A stretch of 42,649 nt of DNA from Candidatus Rifleibacteriota bacterium (GCA_012520995.1 JAAYNI010000046.1:1-42649); one strand, 5' to 3'. Counted from the first letter of the stretch, positions 33,919-41,940 are shown. Numbers and translations are program-made. Notes: generated by a model from the letters alone, not told the origin.

Positions 33919-33947
33919 AGCTTACTCAAGAGTACAGAATATGTCAA
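33919..33947 (-). promoter_or_regulatory. Putative sigma-70 promoter of the galT operon
   Basis: On the minus strand, a perfect TTGACA-type -35 (33947-33942) and TAAGCT (33924-33919) are 17 nt apart. They precede the Cys-rich gene by about 60 nt. Confidence 0.5.
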
Positions 33948-34026
33948 CTATTTTATACAGAGAGGTACATGAGCTTTTTTTGAAGAGCGGAATACACAGC
34001 TTTAAGAAAAAGGTGCACAGCCATTT

Positions 34027-34688
34027 TCAGCTTTTTTTCACAAGTCGAAAATAAATAGCTGACTGAAGCAAAAAAAACAGAGCTCCAGGCAAAAAAAGCA
34101 ACAAATCCCTTGTGTTTGAAGCTGTCCAAAATGGCCTTTTCGCTTCTATTTCTCTTTTATGTTCAATATAAAATTTATTACGGGGTGACATTCCATGTGT
34201 CTCACAATAGAGAAAAACTCCATCCTGCAGATCGCCTAGAGTTTTATAGCGACACTCTTTAAAGATACGCCAGTCAGTCTATTTTCCAACTCCAGTTTTT
34301 GTGCCAAGGCAGAACCATCTCCAAATAGAATATCATTGTCAAGCCATTTTATACCTGAACTTATAATTTCTTGAGATGCTGAAGTTATTTTTTCAGAAAC
34401 CAGCTTTTGCATTCTGTAACAAAGCCATAACCTGCTAGAAGGCTGGGGAACCCCCATAAGCAAACGGGAACTCTGAAAGAGGCGGACCTTTAGATTAAAC
34501 CTGTTGAGTTGTTCTGTTTTCTGAAAATATGGCGACCAAATAATTGCTTCCGGTATAGAGTCTGAACTTTCAGGCAAGAGTTTGTATTTAGCGTCGTCTT
34601 TTGCCAAAACAGGAAATAAAGAAAAACAAAAAACAACTGCCCCTATAAGGGTAAAGAATAATTTTTCTGATTTTCTATTTCTTTTCAT
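34027..34688 (-). pseudogene. Membrane protein gene split by a -1 frameshift
   Basis: The first frame (34688-34236) encodes a signal peptide or membrane helix (FFTLIGAVVFCFSLFPVLA) and about 120 further residues, then stops at TAG. The -1 frame continues without a break from about 34255 to a TGA at 34027. It encodes KECRYKTLGDLQDGVFLYCE, then a second hydrophobic helix (DLLLFLPGALFFLLQSAIYF) and VKKS. The joined span of 662 bp is one base short of a whole number of codons, as expected for a single-base deletion. A four-A run lies two codons before the TAG, so slippage is possible. The family is unknown. Confidence 0.55.
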
Positions 34689-34752
34689 ACAAAAAATGTA
34701 TCAAATGCTATACTCAGATGTAAATAGAAAAAAGAAAAGAGAATTGAAGACG

Positions 34753-35304
34753 ATGACAAGCAAGCCGAATATAAATCAATACCCTATACCCTCCAGATGC
34801 TATGAGGTTTATCCTTCAAGACTATTGGTAGGCAAGTATCCCTACAACCCTGGTGCCGATGAACCATTCCTTCTGCTTGATAGAATCGTAGAACTTGGTT
34901 ACAACAGTTTTGTCGATTTAACAGAAGAAGATGAACTTACACATTATGACGGCTTCCTTGCCAAGCGCTATGAGAGAGGCATCAGATACAAAAGGTTTGA
35001 AATCGAGGATTACTCTGTTCCCACTATTAGCGACATGCAAGAAACAACGCAGCATATTATTTCTGAGCTGGAAAAAGGGAAAAACCTTTATATCCACTGT
35101 CGAGGCGGTATAGGCAGAAGCTGTCTCGTTTTAGCATGTTTTCTATCTGAAAAGTTTAAGGATCCTGATAAAGCTGTAGCAGAAACGGAAAATTATTTTT
35201 CAGCAAGCTCAGCCGCCAAAATCTCTAAATGCTTCTCAACCGAAGAACAATTAGAATTTGTGTACAAATACTTTCAGCAAAGAGAAATACCTAAGGAAGA
35301 ATAA
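34753..35304 (+). CDS. Dual-specificity/tyrosine phosphatase-like protein
   Basis: This protein of about 183 residues has the CX5R active-site loop HCRGGIGRSCLVLACFL, with Cys near residue 116 and Arg near 122. The general-acid Asp is probably the one in FEIEDYSVP near residue 85. The fold and size suit a cysteine-based dual-specificity or atypical tyrosine phosphatase of the cytoplasm. The substrate is unknown. I use the ATG at 34753, since the longer frame overlaps the divergent gene. The 3' end overlaps the convergent yhbY gene by 14 bp. Confidence 0.85.
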   Translation: MTSKPNINQYPIPSRCYEVYPSRLLVGKYPYNPGADEPFLLLDRIVELGYNSFVDLTEEDELTHYDGFLAKRYERGIRYKRFEIEDYSVPTISDMQETTQHIISELEKGKNLYIHCRGGIGRSCLVLACFLSEKFKDPDKAVAETENYFSASSAAKISKCFSTEEQLEFVYKYFQQREIPKEE

Positions 35305-35584
35305 TTACAGGATTCTCTTCAAAGGGCTTGTAAAGTATCACTACTCTGCCTATAGTTCTCACCAATGTTGCTCCTGCCTTTTCTACGCAAAAGTCAGCGA
35401 CTTCCTGAGGTGTAGCGGCACTTGTATCGAGAATTTTCACCTTAATAAGCTCTTTTTTATTAAAAGCCTCTCTGACAGCCAAAAGCATGTTTTCTCCTAT
35501 GCCGCCCTTACCTATTCTGACTGTAGGCTGAAGAGCGTTTGCAAGAGATTCAAGATATTTTCTTTGATGTGAGTTAAGTGTCAT
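35291..35584 (-). CDS. yhbY: YhbY-type CRM-domain RNA-binding protein
   Basis: This 97-residue protein is a single CRM (CRS1-YhbY) domain: NSHQRKYLESLANALQPTVR, then the GxxG loop KGGIG, and VEKAGATLVRTIGRVVILYK at the end. YhbY associates with pre-50S ribosomal particles and helps assemble the large subunit. The size is normal. AGGAG lies 8 nt before the ATG. The 3' end overlaps the convergent phosphatase gene by 14 bp, so the two transcripts would be antisense to each other there. Confidence 0.95.
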   Translation of the reverse strand: MTLNSHQRKYLESLANALQPTVRIGKGGIGENMLLAVREAFNKKELIKVKILDTSAATPQEVADFCVEKAGATLVRTIGRVVILYKPFEENPVIILP

Positions 35585-35874
35585 AGAAATAGCTCCTAGT
35601 AATGTATTTTGTTTAAAAGTTGCCTATTCAATATCGAGCAAGCCAACAAACTCTTATGCTTATCTGATGCAGCCATCGACAAGTAGACAGTGGAATTGTT
35701 TAAAACTCAATCAGAGATAACTGCTTAAAATGCTAAAAATAACCGTTGCTTATCTTTTACGTTTTATGCCTTATCTCGCCACTCATCACTGTTCTTAGAT
35801 ATCTGTTTAAATAAGCATTTCTAATTAAAAACGAATGATGATTCTAAATCATTCAAGCTGAATAAATCAAGAAT
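35585..35874. repeat. Spacer with dispersed repeat copy G
   Basis: AATTGTTTAAAACTCAATCAGAG (from about 35695) and AACTGCTTAAAATGCT (from about 35720) match the repeat body on the plus strand. A reversed heptad tract (TCTCGCCACTCATCACTG, 35773-35790) lies after it, opposite to the usual order. No gene was seen in this stretch. Confidence 0.55.
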
Positions 35875-36675
35875 TCAATCTATCAATCCCAGTCTTTTTC
35901 TGGAAGAGGCGACAGCTTCTTCAGAAATATCGCATCCAAACCATCTGCGACCAAGTTTTTCTGCTGCCGCTAGAGTTGTGCCGCTGCCACAACAAAAGTC
36001 CCCGACAAAGCCTTTTTCTGGAGTATAAGCCGCTATTAGACGCTCCAAAAGCAGAAGAGGTTTTTGTGTCGGATAGCCAGTTCTTTCGGCTGACATAGGG
36101 TTAACTATAGGAATGCTCCAAACATCATCCAGAGGAGTGCCATCAGGATGCGGCAAATAAAGCTTGCCGCTTTTTGCTCTTATACCGGACTTTGCATATC
36201 CTGAAGTTTTCTTATAAGGAACCCTTATTGCATCAAGATTAAAATACGGCTTATCTGAAAGGCTATAACACAAAAGATTGTCGTGTTTTCTAGAAAAGTG
36301 GCTTTTAGATCTGCCGCCGCCAGTATAGTGCCAGATAATTTCATTGCGAAAAAACTCTCTGCCAAACACAGAATCCATCATAACTTTGGCATAATGAACT
36401 GCATGTCTGTCCAGATGAAGAACAAAAGTGGCAGTTTTTTTCAAAAGCGGCTTCAAAACTCTGATACGTTCTTCAAGCCATGAAATGTAAACATCTATGT
36501 CGTTATCCCAAGAATCTTGATAACGAAGATTTTCTTTTGTTCCCACCTGTTCTTTTCCCGTAAAGAAAGGCGGATCCAAATAAATAAAATCGAATGATTC
36601 AGGGGTAAAGGAAAGGGCAACATTCAACATGTCGCCCTTAATGATTCTATTTGCGAAAGATTTAGAGAGTTTCAA
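35875..36675 (-). CDS. Beta-class DNA methyltransferase (N6-A or N4-C)
   Basis: This 266-residue enzyme would transfer a methyl group from S-adenosylmethionine to a base in a short DNA site. Motif IV (DPPF, residues 34-37) comes first, and the SAM-binding motif I ([17 protein letters not shown], from about 223) comes near the C-terminus. That order defines the beta class. The recognition sequence cannot be read from the protein. There is no restriction enzyme gene nearby, so it may be an orphan regulatory methyltransferase. The start is a TTG that overlaps the end of glyS by 14 bp. An inner ATG at 36630 would cut into the conserved IIKGDMLN segment. Confidence 0.88.
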   Translation of the reverse strand: MKLSKSFANRIIKGDMLNVALSFTPESFDFIYLDPPFFTGKEQVGTKENLRYQDSWDNDIDVYISWLEERIRVLKPLLKKTATFVLHLDRHAVHYAKVMMDSVFGREFFRNEIIWHYTGGGRSKSHFSRKHDNLLCYSLSDKPYFNLDAIRVPYKKTSGYAKSGIRAKSGKLYLPHPDGTPLDDVWSIPIVNPMSAERTGYPTQKPLLLLERLIAAYTPEKGFVGDFCCGSGTTLAAAEKLGRRWFGCDISEEAVASSRKRLGLID

Positions 36676-38038
36676 TTTTATCTGAGAAATAAGCGCGAAG
36701 AGCGTCAGCCGAAACTCTTTCCTGTTCCATAGTATCTCTATTTCTTACAGTGACAGTAGAGTTTTCCAATGTGTCAAAGTCAACGGTTATACAGAAAGGC
36801 GTTCCCACCTCGTCTTGCCGTCTGTAAAGCTTGCCTATTCCTGCTGTATCATCATAAACAGTCCTCATTCCGCTTGTCTTCATAAGATCCTTCTTAATTG
36901 AAAGAGCAAATTCCACAATTTCAGGTTTATTCTTTTTAAGCGGCAAAACAGCTACTTTTATCGGAGCCAAGGCTGGATGGAGTTTCAAAACAGTGCGTGT
37001 AGAATCGTTGACTGTTTCCTCTTCATAAGAATCCATAAGGAAAGCCAAGAAAGCTCTGTCAACACCCGCAGAAGGCTCAACTACGTAGGGTATAACGTGA
37101 CTGTTAGAAACATGATCAAAATAAGTCATTTTGTTAACAGCATGCTGATTCGGAACTTCTGTGCCATCAGGTAAAACCAGCTTGCCGCCTTTATTATGAC
37201 AAGTAAGGTCAAAGTCTCTTCTGTTTGCAATTCCTTCAACTTCGTCAAACTGTTTGTCACCTTCTCTGTCAGGGAAGAACCTATAAAGTATATCTGTAGT
37301 GGCTTTTGAATAGTGTGCAAGCTCTTCAGGTTTTTGGGCAAGAGTTTTGAGATTTTCAGGTTTTATACCATATTTCACATACCAAGCTACTCTTTCCTTA
37401 ATCCATTCTTCATAGACCTTTTCATCTTCACCTGGCATAACAAAATATTCGACTTCCATCTGTTCGAATTCTCTGACACGGAAAATGAAGTTACGCGGAG
37501 TAATTTCGTTTCGGAAAGATTTGCCTATTTGAGCTATACCGAAAGGAAGCTTACGGTTAGTTGAATCCAAAACGTTCTTAAAGTTGACAAAAATTCCTTG
37601 AGCTGTTTCCGGACGCAAATAAGCTATGCTGTCTTCGCTGGCCACAGGGCCATAAGAGGTTTTGAACATAAGGTTGAACGGGCGAGGCTCCGTCAAATCA
37701 TGCAATCCGCCTTCAGAACATTTTTCATTAGGATCTACTTGGTCAGCTCTGAAGCGTTTTTTACATTTTCGGCAATCACACATGGGATCGCTAAATGTAT
37801 CCTGATGTCCCGAGTATTTGAGAATCAAGGAATTTAGCAATATAGAAGAATCCAATCCTTCCATATCTTCGCGCTCATAGACCATGCTTTTCCACCAAGC
37901 CTTCTTAACGTTGTTTTTAAGTTCAACGCCTAAAGGACCATAATCCCATGTACCTTGAAGGCCGCCATATTGCTCGCTTCCTTGAAAAATAAAGCCTCTT
38001 CGTTTGCACAAAGAAATAATTTTATCCAAATCTACCAT
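36662..38038 (-). CDS. glyS: Glycyl-tRNA synthetase, alpha2 type
   Basis: This 458-residue class II synthetase charges tRNA-Gly. It is the single-chain dimeric form found in Gram-positive bacteria, archaea and eukaryotes. The start ([20 protein letters not shown]) and the GPLGVELK segment are typical. Class II motif 2 contains FRNEITPRN with [11 protein letters not shown]-x-C-x2-C cluster (CDCRKC) near residues 86-91 and a downstream Cys suggest a zinc site. The C-terminal anticodon-binding domain runs from about 355. This enzyme alone should suffice for glycine charging, which makes the beta-subunit-like gene at 20335-22323 puzzling. Confidence 0.97.
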   Translation of the reverse strand: MVDLDKIISLCKRRGFIFQGSEQYGGLQGTWDYGPLGVELKNNVKKAWWKSMVYEREDMEGLDSSILLNSLILKYSGHQDTFSDPMCDCRKCKKRFRADQVDPNEKCSEGGLHDLTEPRPFNLMFKTSYGPVASEDSIAYLRPETAQGIFVNFKNVLDSTNRKLPFGIAQIGKSFRNEITPRNFIFRVREFEQMEVEYFVMPGEDEKVYEEWIKERVAWYVKYGIKPENLKTLAQKPEELAHYSKATTDILYRFFPDREGDKQFDEVEGIANRRDFDLTCHNKGGKLVLPDGTEVPNQHAVNKMTYFDHVSNSHVIPYVVEPSAGVDRAFLAFLMDSYEEETVNDSTRTVLKLHPALAPIKVAVLPLKKNKPEIVEFALSIKKDLMKTSGMRTVYDDTAGIGKLYRRQDEVGTPFCITVDFDTLENSTVTVRNRDTMEQERVSADALRAYFSDKIETL

Positions 38039-38130
38039 ATCTCAGCTCCGCATAATTAATTTGTCCAATGGTTACTGCAACGGCGGTATTATATGCAAAT
38101 ACTCTATAAAATGCAAATTCACACTAATAA

Positions 38131-38330
38131 CTAGTGCTTTGTTTTGTCTAAAACTTTCTTTTTACAGAGATCCAGCTCTACGATAAATCATCGTTGGCAG
38201 ACACTAAGATCGCACAGTGACGAGTGGAGAGCGGTGAGTGGCGAGTTTAATTGTTTAGGGCAACTCAAGATTACAGATAAAAACTGCTTTGTGATGCTGA
38301 TAAACAGCCGAAACTTTTAGATTTGAAAAA
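38131..38330 (+). repeat. Dispersed repeat copy B, complete module order
   Basis: This copy fills most of the 345-bp gene-free spacer at 38039-38383. The ~87-bp module starts at CTAGTGC (38131) and ends near CGCACAG (38217). The heptad tract CGAGTGG AGAGCGG TGAGTGG CGAGTTT follows. The body then runs AATTGTTTAGGGCAACTCAAG, AAACTGCTTTGTGATGCTGATAAACAGCCGAAAC and ATTTGAAAAAC. The end of the body supplies a possible -35 (TTGAAA) for the next gene. Confidence 0.75.
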
Positions 38331-38349
38331 CATTGGCTTTTGATATAGT
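38323..38349 (+). promoter_or_regulatory. Putative promoter at the repeat edge
   Basis: TTGAAA (38323-38328) and TATAGT (38344-38349) are 15 nt apart, a short spacing. The -35 lies in the conserved end of the dispersed repeat body. Confidence 0.3.
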
Positions 38350-38383
38350 ATTTTGTTTTGAAGCAAACTCACAAGGAAACAGC

Positions 38384-39190
38384 TTGCATATGAGTGAAAC
38401 AGCAATATACTCAATAATAATGGCTTTTTTGCTGATTTTTATCAGCAGAATCCAGCTTTGGCTTGTACTAAAGATTTTTGCGGCAAACTATTCTTATAAA
38501 TACGCTCTGGAAGCATACAAGCTTAAAACTCCAAAAATGATTTTAAATGCAATAATTGCTGCCATATCCCTTTCGCCTTTATTCATCACCAAACCGCCTG
38601 TCACAATCACCTTTTTTCCAACAGTTCTAGCCTCTATTGCCGCTATGATTCCAGCCTCACTGACAGTTATGGCCGTAGTAACTCTGGGAACCCTCGTTCA
38701 CCTCAAGACAAAACCGGCTCTCAAAGACCTTTCTTGGAAAAAGACCAATCTGGCGCTTGAGTTTCAAAAACTCATGACTCTGTGCGACGAAGCCAAATCG
38801 CCTGTTTTCAAAAAGTCAGTAAGATTGCTCTGGGAAGATGTGCTTTCTCTCAACAAAAAACGAGCTGACGCCTATTCTTCTATCAAATCACTGAAAAGGC
38901 TATCTCGACAAAATCAGCGTGTAATAGAATCCTATTCTGTGAGCCGCAATATTAAAAAGCTGCAGGAAGCTGAAACCAGACGTATTGACATCGCTCAAAA
39001 AATCAAAGCTCAAGAAGAAGTCGCAGCCAAGATTGAAGATATGCTGCTACACATAGAGACAAGTTTTGTAGAAATCAGCACTAAGATACAACTGGGGCAG
39101 ACTGCCGCCATAACAGCTGACATGTCCAAAATCAACTCGCAAGTCAAGACCATCGACACTATGGTGGACGCAACCCTCTTACTCGAATAA
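38384..39190 (+). CDS. Membrane protein with C-terminal coiled coil
   Basis: I do not recognise this protein of about 268 residues. An N-terminal helix (AIYSIIMAFLLIFISRI), a second (MILNAIIAAISLSPLFI) and a third (TVLASIAAMIPASLTVMAVV) probably cross the membrane. From about residue 150 on it is a charged coiled coil (RRIDIAQKIKAQEEVAAKIE). The TTG at 38384 has AAGGA at a suitable distance; an ATG two codons later is an alternative. The stop overlaps the ATG of the recombinase gene by one base (TAATG), so the two are probably co-translated. Confidence 0.65.
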   Translation: MHMSETAIYSIIMAFLLIFISRIQLWLVLKIFAANYSYKYALEAYKLKTPKMILNAIIAAISLSPLFITKPPVTITFFPTVLASIAAMIPASLTVMAVVTLGTLVHLKTKPALKDLSWKKTNLALEFQKLMTLCDEAKSPVFKKSVRLLWEDVLSLNKKRADAYSSIKSLKRLSRQNQRVIESYSVSRNIKKLQEAETRRIDIAQKIKAQEEVAAKIEDMLLHIETSFVEISTKIQLGQTAAITADMSKINSQVKTIDTMVDATLLLE

Positions 39191-40104
39191 TGGAACTTTC
39201 GCTTCTGACAGAAAAATTTCTTGATTATCTAGGTAAAGAAAGAAGACTATCTCCAAACACTGTCAAATCTTACGGCACAGATCTCAAATATTTTTTGAAT
39301 TGGCTTGAAGACAGAAATATACAGTCCGCCCAACAACTTGAAAAACTCACATTGTCACAACTGAGAAGCTATTGGACTGCCAGACGAGCCGCAGGTCTTT
39401 CCGCCAGAAGCATGAGACGCGGACAATCAGCTTTAAAAGGCCTTATGCAATACGCAATAAAACATGGCATTATTAATAATGATCCTGTCAAGCTGATGGA
39501 TATGCCAAAAATGCCTGAGAATTTGCCCAAAGCTATATCAGAAGAAGAAGCTGCGCTTTTCATAACTTCTCCTGACACCTCGACTTTCCAAGGAATCAGA
39601 GATAGAACTATACTGGAACTGCTCTACGGTAGCGGATTAAGAGTCTCAGAGGCAGCTTCTCTTAAACGCTCGTCCATAAACCGCCATGACAAAACTCTCA
39701 GGATCACAGGCAAAGGTGAAGTCTCACGAATAGCTCCGATGACAGACATTTCTCTTGAATATCTCACTCTTTATCTTGATGGACGAACAGCAAACTTTCC
39801 CGAATCAGCTGATATAGAAGAAGTATTTTTAAACCGCTTTGGCAAGCCTTTAAGTGTCAGAGGAATAGCCAAAATGATAGACAAATACTCCAGAAAAACC
39901 GCAAGTTACCTAAAGCTTACCCCGCACCAGTTCCGTCACAGTTTTGCCACACACCTTCTCAACAATGGAGCAGATATTAGAGCTGTTCAAGAAATGCTCG
40001 GACATTCCAGCTTGTCTACGACACAAATATACACAAAAATAAGCAAAGAAAAACTTATGCGGACATACAAAAACGCCCATCCCAGAGCGAAGAAAAGAGA
40101 CTAG
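39190..40104 (+). CDS. xerC: Tyrosine recombinase of the XerC/XerD family
   Basis: This 304-residue enzyme is of the normal length for Xer recombinases, which resolve chromosome dimers at dif. The N-terminal SAM-like DNA-binding domain covers about 5-90. The catalytic domain has Arg in YGSGLRVSEA near 153, Lys in TGKGE near 175, HQFRHSFATHLL near 247-258, His in LGHSS near 271, and Tyr in TQIYTKIS near 282. Whether it is XerC or XerD cannot be decided by eye. It lies upstream of flgB-flgC-fliE-fliF, as codV/xerC does in Bacillus-type genomes. No dif-like site was seen. Confidence 0.9.
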   Translation: MELSLLTEKFLDYLGKERRLSPNTVKSYGTDLKYFLNWLEDRNIQSAQQLEKLTLSQLRSYWTARRAAGLSARSMRRGQSALKGLMQYAIKHGIINNDPVKLMDMPKMPENLPKAISEEEAALFITSPDTSTFQGIRDRTILELLYGSGLRVSEAASLKRSSINRHDKTLRITGKGEVSRIAPMTDISLEYLTLYLDGRTANFPESADIEEVFLNRFGKPLSVRGIAKMIDKYSRKTASYLKLTPHQFRHSFATHLLNNGADIRAVQEMLGHSSLSTTQIYTKISKEKLMRTYKNAHPRAKKRD

Positions 40105-40690
40105 TAGCTTTTTGTGCCTAATTGTTCGTTATAAGATACAGTTTTTTTTTGAATTTTTATCTTGTTTTTCAAATCTTAAAGTTTCAACCATTTAATAATA
40201 TCTTAAAGCAGTCGTTGGCTGTAATACTGAGTTGAAAAGTATTTCACTACCCTCTACCCCCTACGCCCTACTCCCTCTAGTGCGATTGTTACATCAAATA
40301 ACCATGAATAGTCCATGTTGACTGCTTGTCATTAATATAGAGAGGTTTTAGCTGCAACACAGCACTAGGGCGTGGAGTATAGGGAGTAGCCCAAAAAGCA
40401 AGTGGCGAGTGGCGGGTGAGGATTAACATCCAGGAAAAAAACACCGATAAAGAACCAATTCAAACAGCTTTGATGTGACTCCTTCAAATTTACGATGTAA
40501 TTTTTGATTTTCAGCCTAAGAACAACTCAAAAGTTTCAGCTGTTTATGAGCTGCTTAGAGTAATTATGAGTTTCAGCGATTGAGTTCTAAACAATTCAAC
40601 TCGCCACTCTCCACTCTAGTGCGATGCATACTTTTTAGCAGATATTGTCTTGTGAATTTTGAAAGACTCCTAGGAAAGTTTTAGTGAAAA
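40105..40690. repeat. Repeat-rich spacer between xerC and flgB
   Basis: This gene-free stretch is built almost entirely of the dispersed repeat. A minus-strand copy has its body at about 40145-40240 and its heptad tract at 40250-40276. The ~92-bp module at 40277-40368 follows, with perfect CTAGTGC/GCACTAG ends. A plus-strand heptad tract lies at 40368-40420. A second minus-strand copy has its body at about 40430-40598, heptads at 40599-40616 and module at 40616-40684. The start (CTAGTAGC...) resembles another worn module end at the xerC stop codon. Confidence 0.75.
40277..40368. mobile_element. MITE-like module with CTAGTGC/GCACTAG ends
   Basis: This 92-bp segment begins CTAGTGCG and ends GCACTAG, giving perfect 7-bp terminal inverted repeats. 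It codes for nothing and is flanked on both sides by heptad tracts. Related modules lie at 14016-14103, 38131-38217 and 40616-40684; their ends are conserved while the middle varies. This fits a miniature, non-autonomous element or a structured intergenic repeat. No transposase is in the window. Confidence 0.5.
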
Positions 40691-40705
40691 AAAGCAAATT
40701 TCCGC

Positions 40706-40733
40706 TAATGTTTTTCCAAACTAATGCCGATTG
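40706..40733 (+). promoter_or_regulatory. Sigma-28 (FliA)-like promoter of flgB
   Basis: TAAT (40706-40709) and GCCGATTG (40726-40733) are 16 nt apart, the same spacing as in the flgI element. The element ends 32 nt before the flgB ATG. Two positions differ from the TAAA/GCCGATAA consensus. Confidence 0.5.
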
Positions 40734-40765
40734 CTATAGAAGATAATAAACAGAAGGCGGCAAAT

Positions 40766-41188
40766 ATGTTTGATAAAATTACGGGCACTGCAACTTTCAA
40801 TCTACTCGGCAAAGCTCTGGACACCTCAGTCAAAAGACATGAGGTTATATCCAACAACATAGCCAATGTAGATACCCCAAAGTTCAAAAGACAGATTGTC
40901 ACCTTCGAGGAAGAAATGGCAAAGGCTTTCGACTGCCGCCCAGAAATAGTCGGCAGACGCACAGATCCAAGACACTTTCCAATAAATGACTGCAACTATA
41001 TGAATGTCAATGCAACAGTTATTACAGATAAAGCTCACGTCATGCGCAACGACAAAAACAATGTAGATATAAACGTAGAAATGAGCGATTTGGCAAAAAA
41101 CACAATGACATATCAAATCTGCGCAACAAGATTGGCGAGCATGTTCGCTCACCTAAATGATATAATAGTCAAAGGAGGCAGAGCCTGA
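40766..41188 (+). CDS. flgB: Flagellar proximal rod protein FlgB
   Basis: This protein of about 140 residues is a proximal rod subunit. The flagellar rod motif (VISNNIANVDTPKFKRQ) is near residues 27-43, and the C-terminal helix is near 115-140. I use the ATG at 40766, which has AAGGCGG a few bases upstream and gives the normal FlgB length. An upstream in-frame ATG (40724) overlaps the promoter. The stop overlaps the flgC ATG by one base. Confidence 0.96.
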   Translation: MFDKITGTATFNLLGKALDTSVKRHEVISNNIANVDTPKFKRQIVTFEEEMAKAFDCRPEIVGRRTDPRHFPINDCNYMNVNATVITDKAHVMRNDKNNVDINVEMSDLAKNTMTYQICATRLASMFAHLNDIIVKGGRA

Positions 41189-41631
41189 TGGGAATCTTTA
41201 GAGCTATAGACATATCATCCAGCGGTTTGACAGCGGAAAGCCTTAGGATGGATGTAATATCCAACAATATCGCCAACGTTAACACAACAAGAACCGAAAG
41301 CGGCGAGCCCTTCAGACGGCAAATGGTTATCTTTGAAGCCAGGGGAGCTTATGGGCAGAGAAGTTATTTGGATAAAATAAATCCGCCAAAAGCAGGCAGA
41401 GGAGTCAGAGTCAATCGGATCATGGAAGACATGTCGCCTTTCAAGCTTGAATATGAACCAAATCATCCCGATGCAGATGAAAACGGCTATGTCAGACGCC
41501 CCAATATCTCAATAGTGCACGAAATGGTGGATATGATTTCAGCAACACGCGCCTACGAAGCCAATGTCACATGCATAAATTCGGCTAAAGATATCAACAG
41601 CGCTGCCTTAAGCATAAGCAGAGGAGCCTGA
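41188..41631 (+). CDS. flgC: Flagellar proximal rod protein FlgC
   Basis: This 147-residue protein is the second proximal rod subunit. The N-terminal rod motif (SSSGLTAESLRMDVISNNIA) is followed by NVNTTRTESGEPFRRQ. The C-terminus EMVDMISATRAYEANVTCIN is the usual helical rod-protein end. The length is normal. The start overlaps the flgB stop (TGATG), and fliE starts 3 bp after its stop, so the genes form a tight operon. Confidence 0.97.
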   Translation: MGIFRAIDISSSGLTAESLRMDVISNNIANVNTTRTESGEPFRRQMVIFEARGAYGQRSYLDKINPPKAGRGVRVNRIMEDMSPFKLEYEPNHPDADENGYVRRPNISIVHEMVDMISATRAYEANVTCINSAKDINSAALSISRGA

Positions 41632-41634
41632 TAA

Positions 41635-41940
41635 ATGAAAGTTTCCTTACCCTCTCCGTTTGAAATTGAGAACAAAACCAATCAAGCAAAAGCTGCCCAA
41701 CCAACTCCGAAAGAGCAATGGGGTCTTTTTGTCGAAAAGCTCAATACGGCCATCGAAGAAGTAGACGCTTTGGCGAAAAACTCCGAAAAACTCACACAGG
41801 ATCTTGTATTGGGAAGAGCCGACAACCTGCACGAAGTGATGATTGCCGCAAAAAAAGCCGAAACCGCCATGAATTTGACAATAGAACTGCGTAATAAAGC
41901 CATTGAAGCCTATAAAGAAATTATGAGAATGAATTTTTAA
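41635..41940 (+). CDS. fliE: Flagellar hook-basal body protein FliE
   Basis: This 101-residue protein links the MS-ring to the rod. The conserved C-terminal part (LHEVMIAAKKAETAMNLTIE, then LRNKAIEAYKEIMRM) is typical of FliE, and the length is normal. The preceding residues are polar and helical. A GGAG lies a few bases before the ATG, inside the end of flgC. The order flgB-flgC-fliE-fliF is conserved in many bacteria. Confidence 0.96.
   Translation: MKVSLPSPFEIENKTNQAKAAQPTPKEQWGLFVEKLNTAIEEVDALAKNSEKLTQDLVLGRADNLHEVMIAAKKAETAMNLTIELRNKAIEAYKEIMRMNF

Noticed and set aside
33890-33925. Second sigma-54-like site (TTGGCAG...TCTGCT, minus strand)
   Set aside because: The -12 element lacks TTGC at the fixed spacing, and a good TTGACA/N17 promoter already explains transcription of the Cys-rich gene.
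34582-34752. 57-codon N-terminal extension of the phosphatase
   Set aside because: It overlaps the divergent membrane gene's start and signal peptide and has no ribosome-binding site. The ATG at 34753 gives the normal phosphatase domain.
193-40616. CRISPR array
   Set aside because: The repeated units are 7-bp degenerate tracts and isolated ~90-100-bp modules, not evenly spaced 25-40-bp direct repeats with unique spacers. No cas gene is present.
40105-40765. Search for a dif site or Xer-linked integration site beside the recombinase gene
   Set aside because: No 28-bp sequence with recognisable XerC/XerD half-sites was seen. The spacer is explained by dispersed repeats, and there is no cargo of integrated genes.
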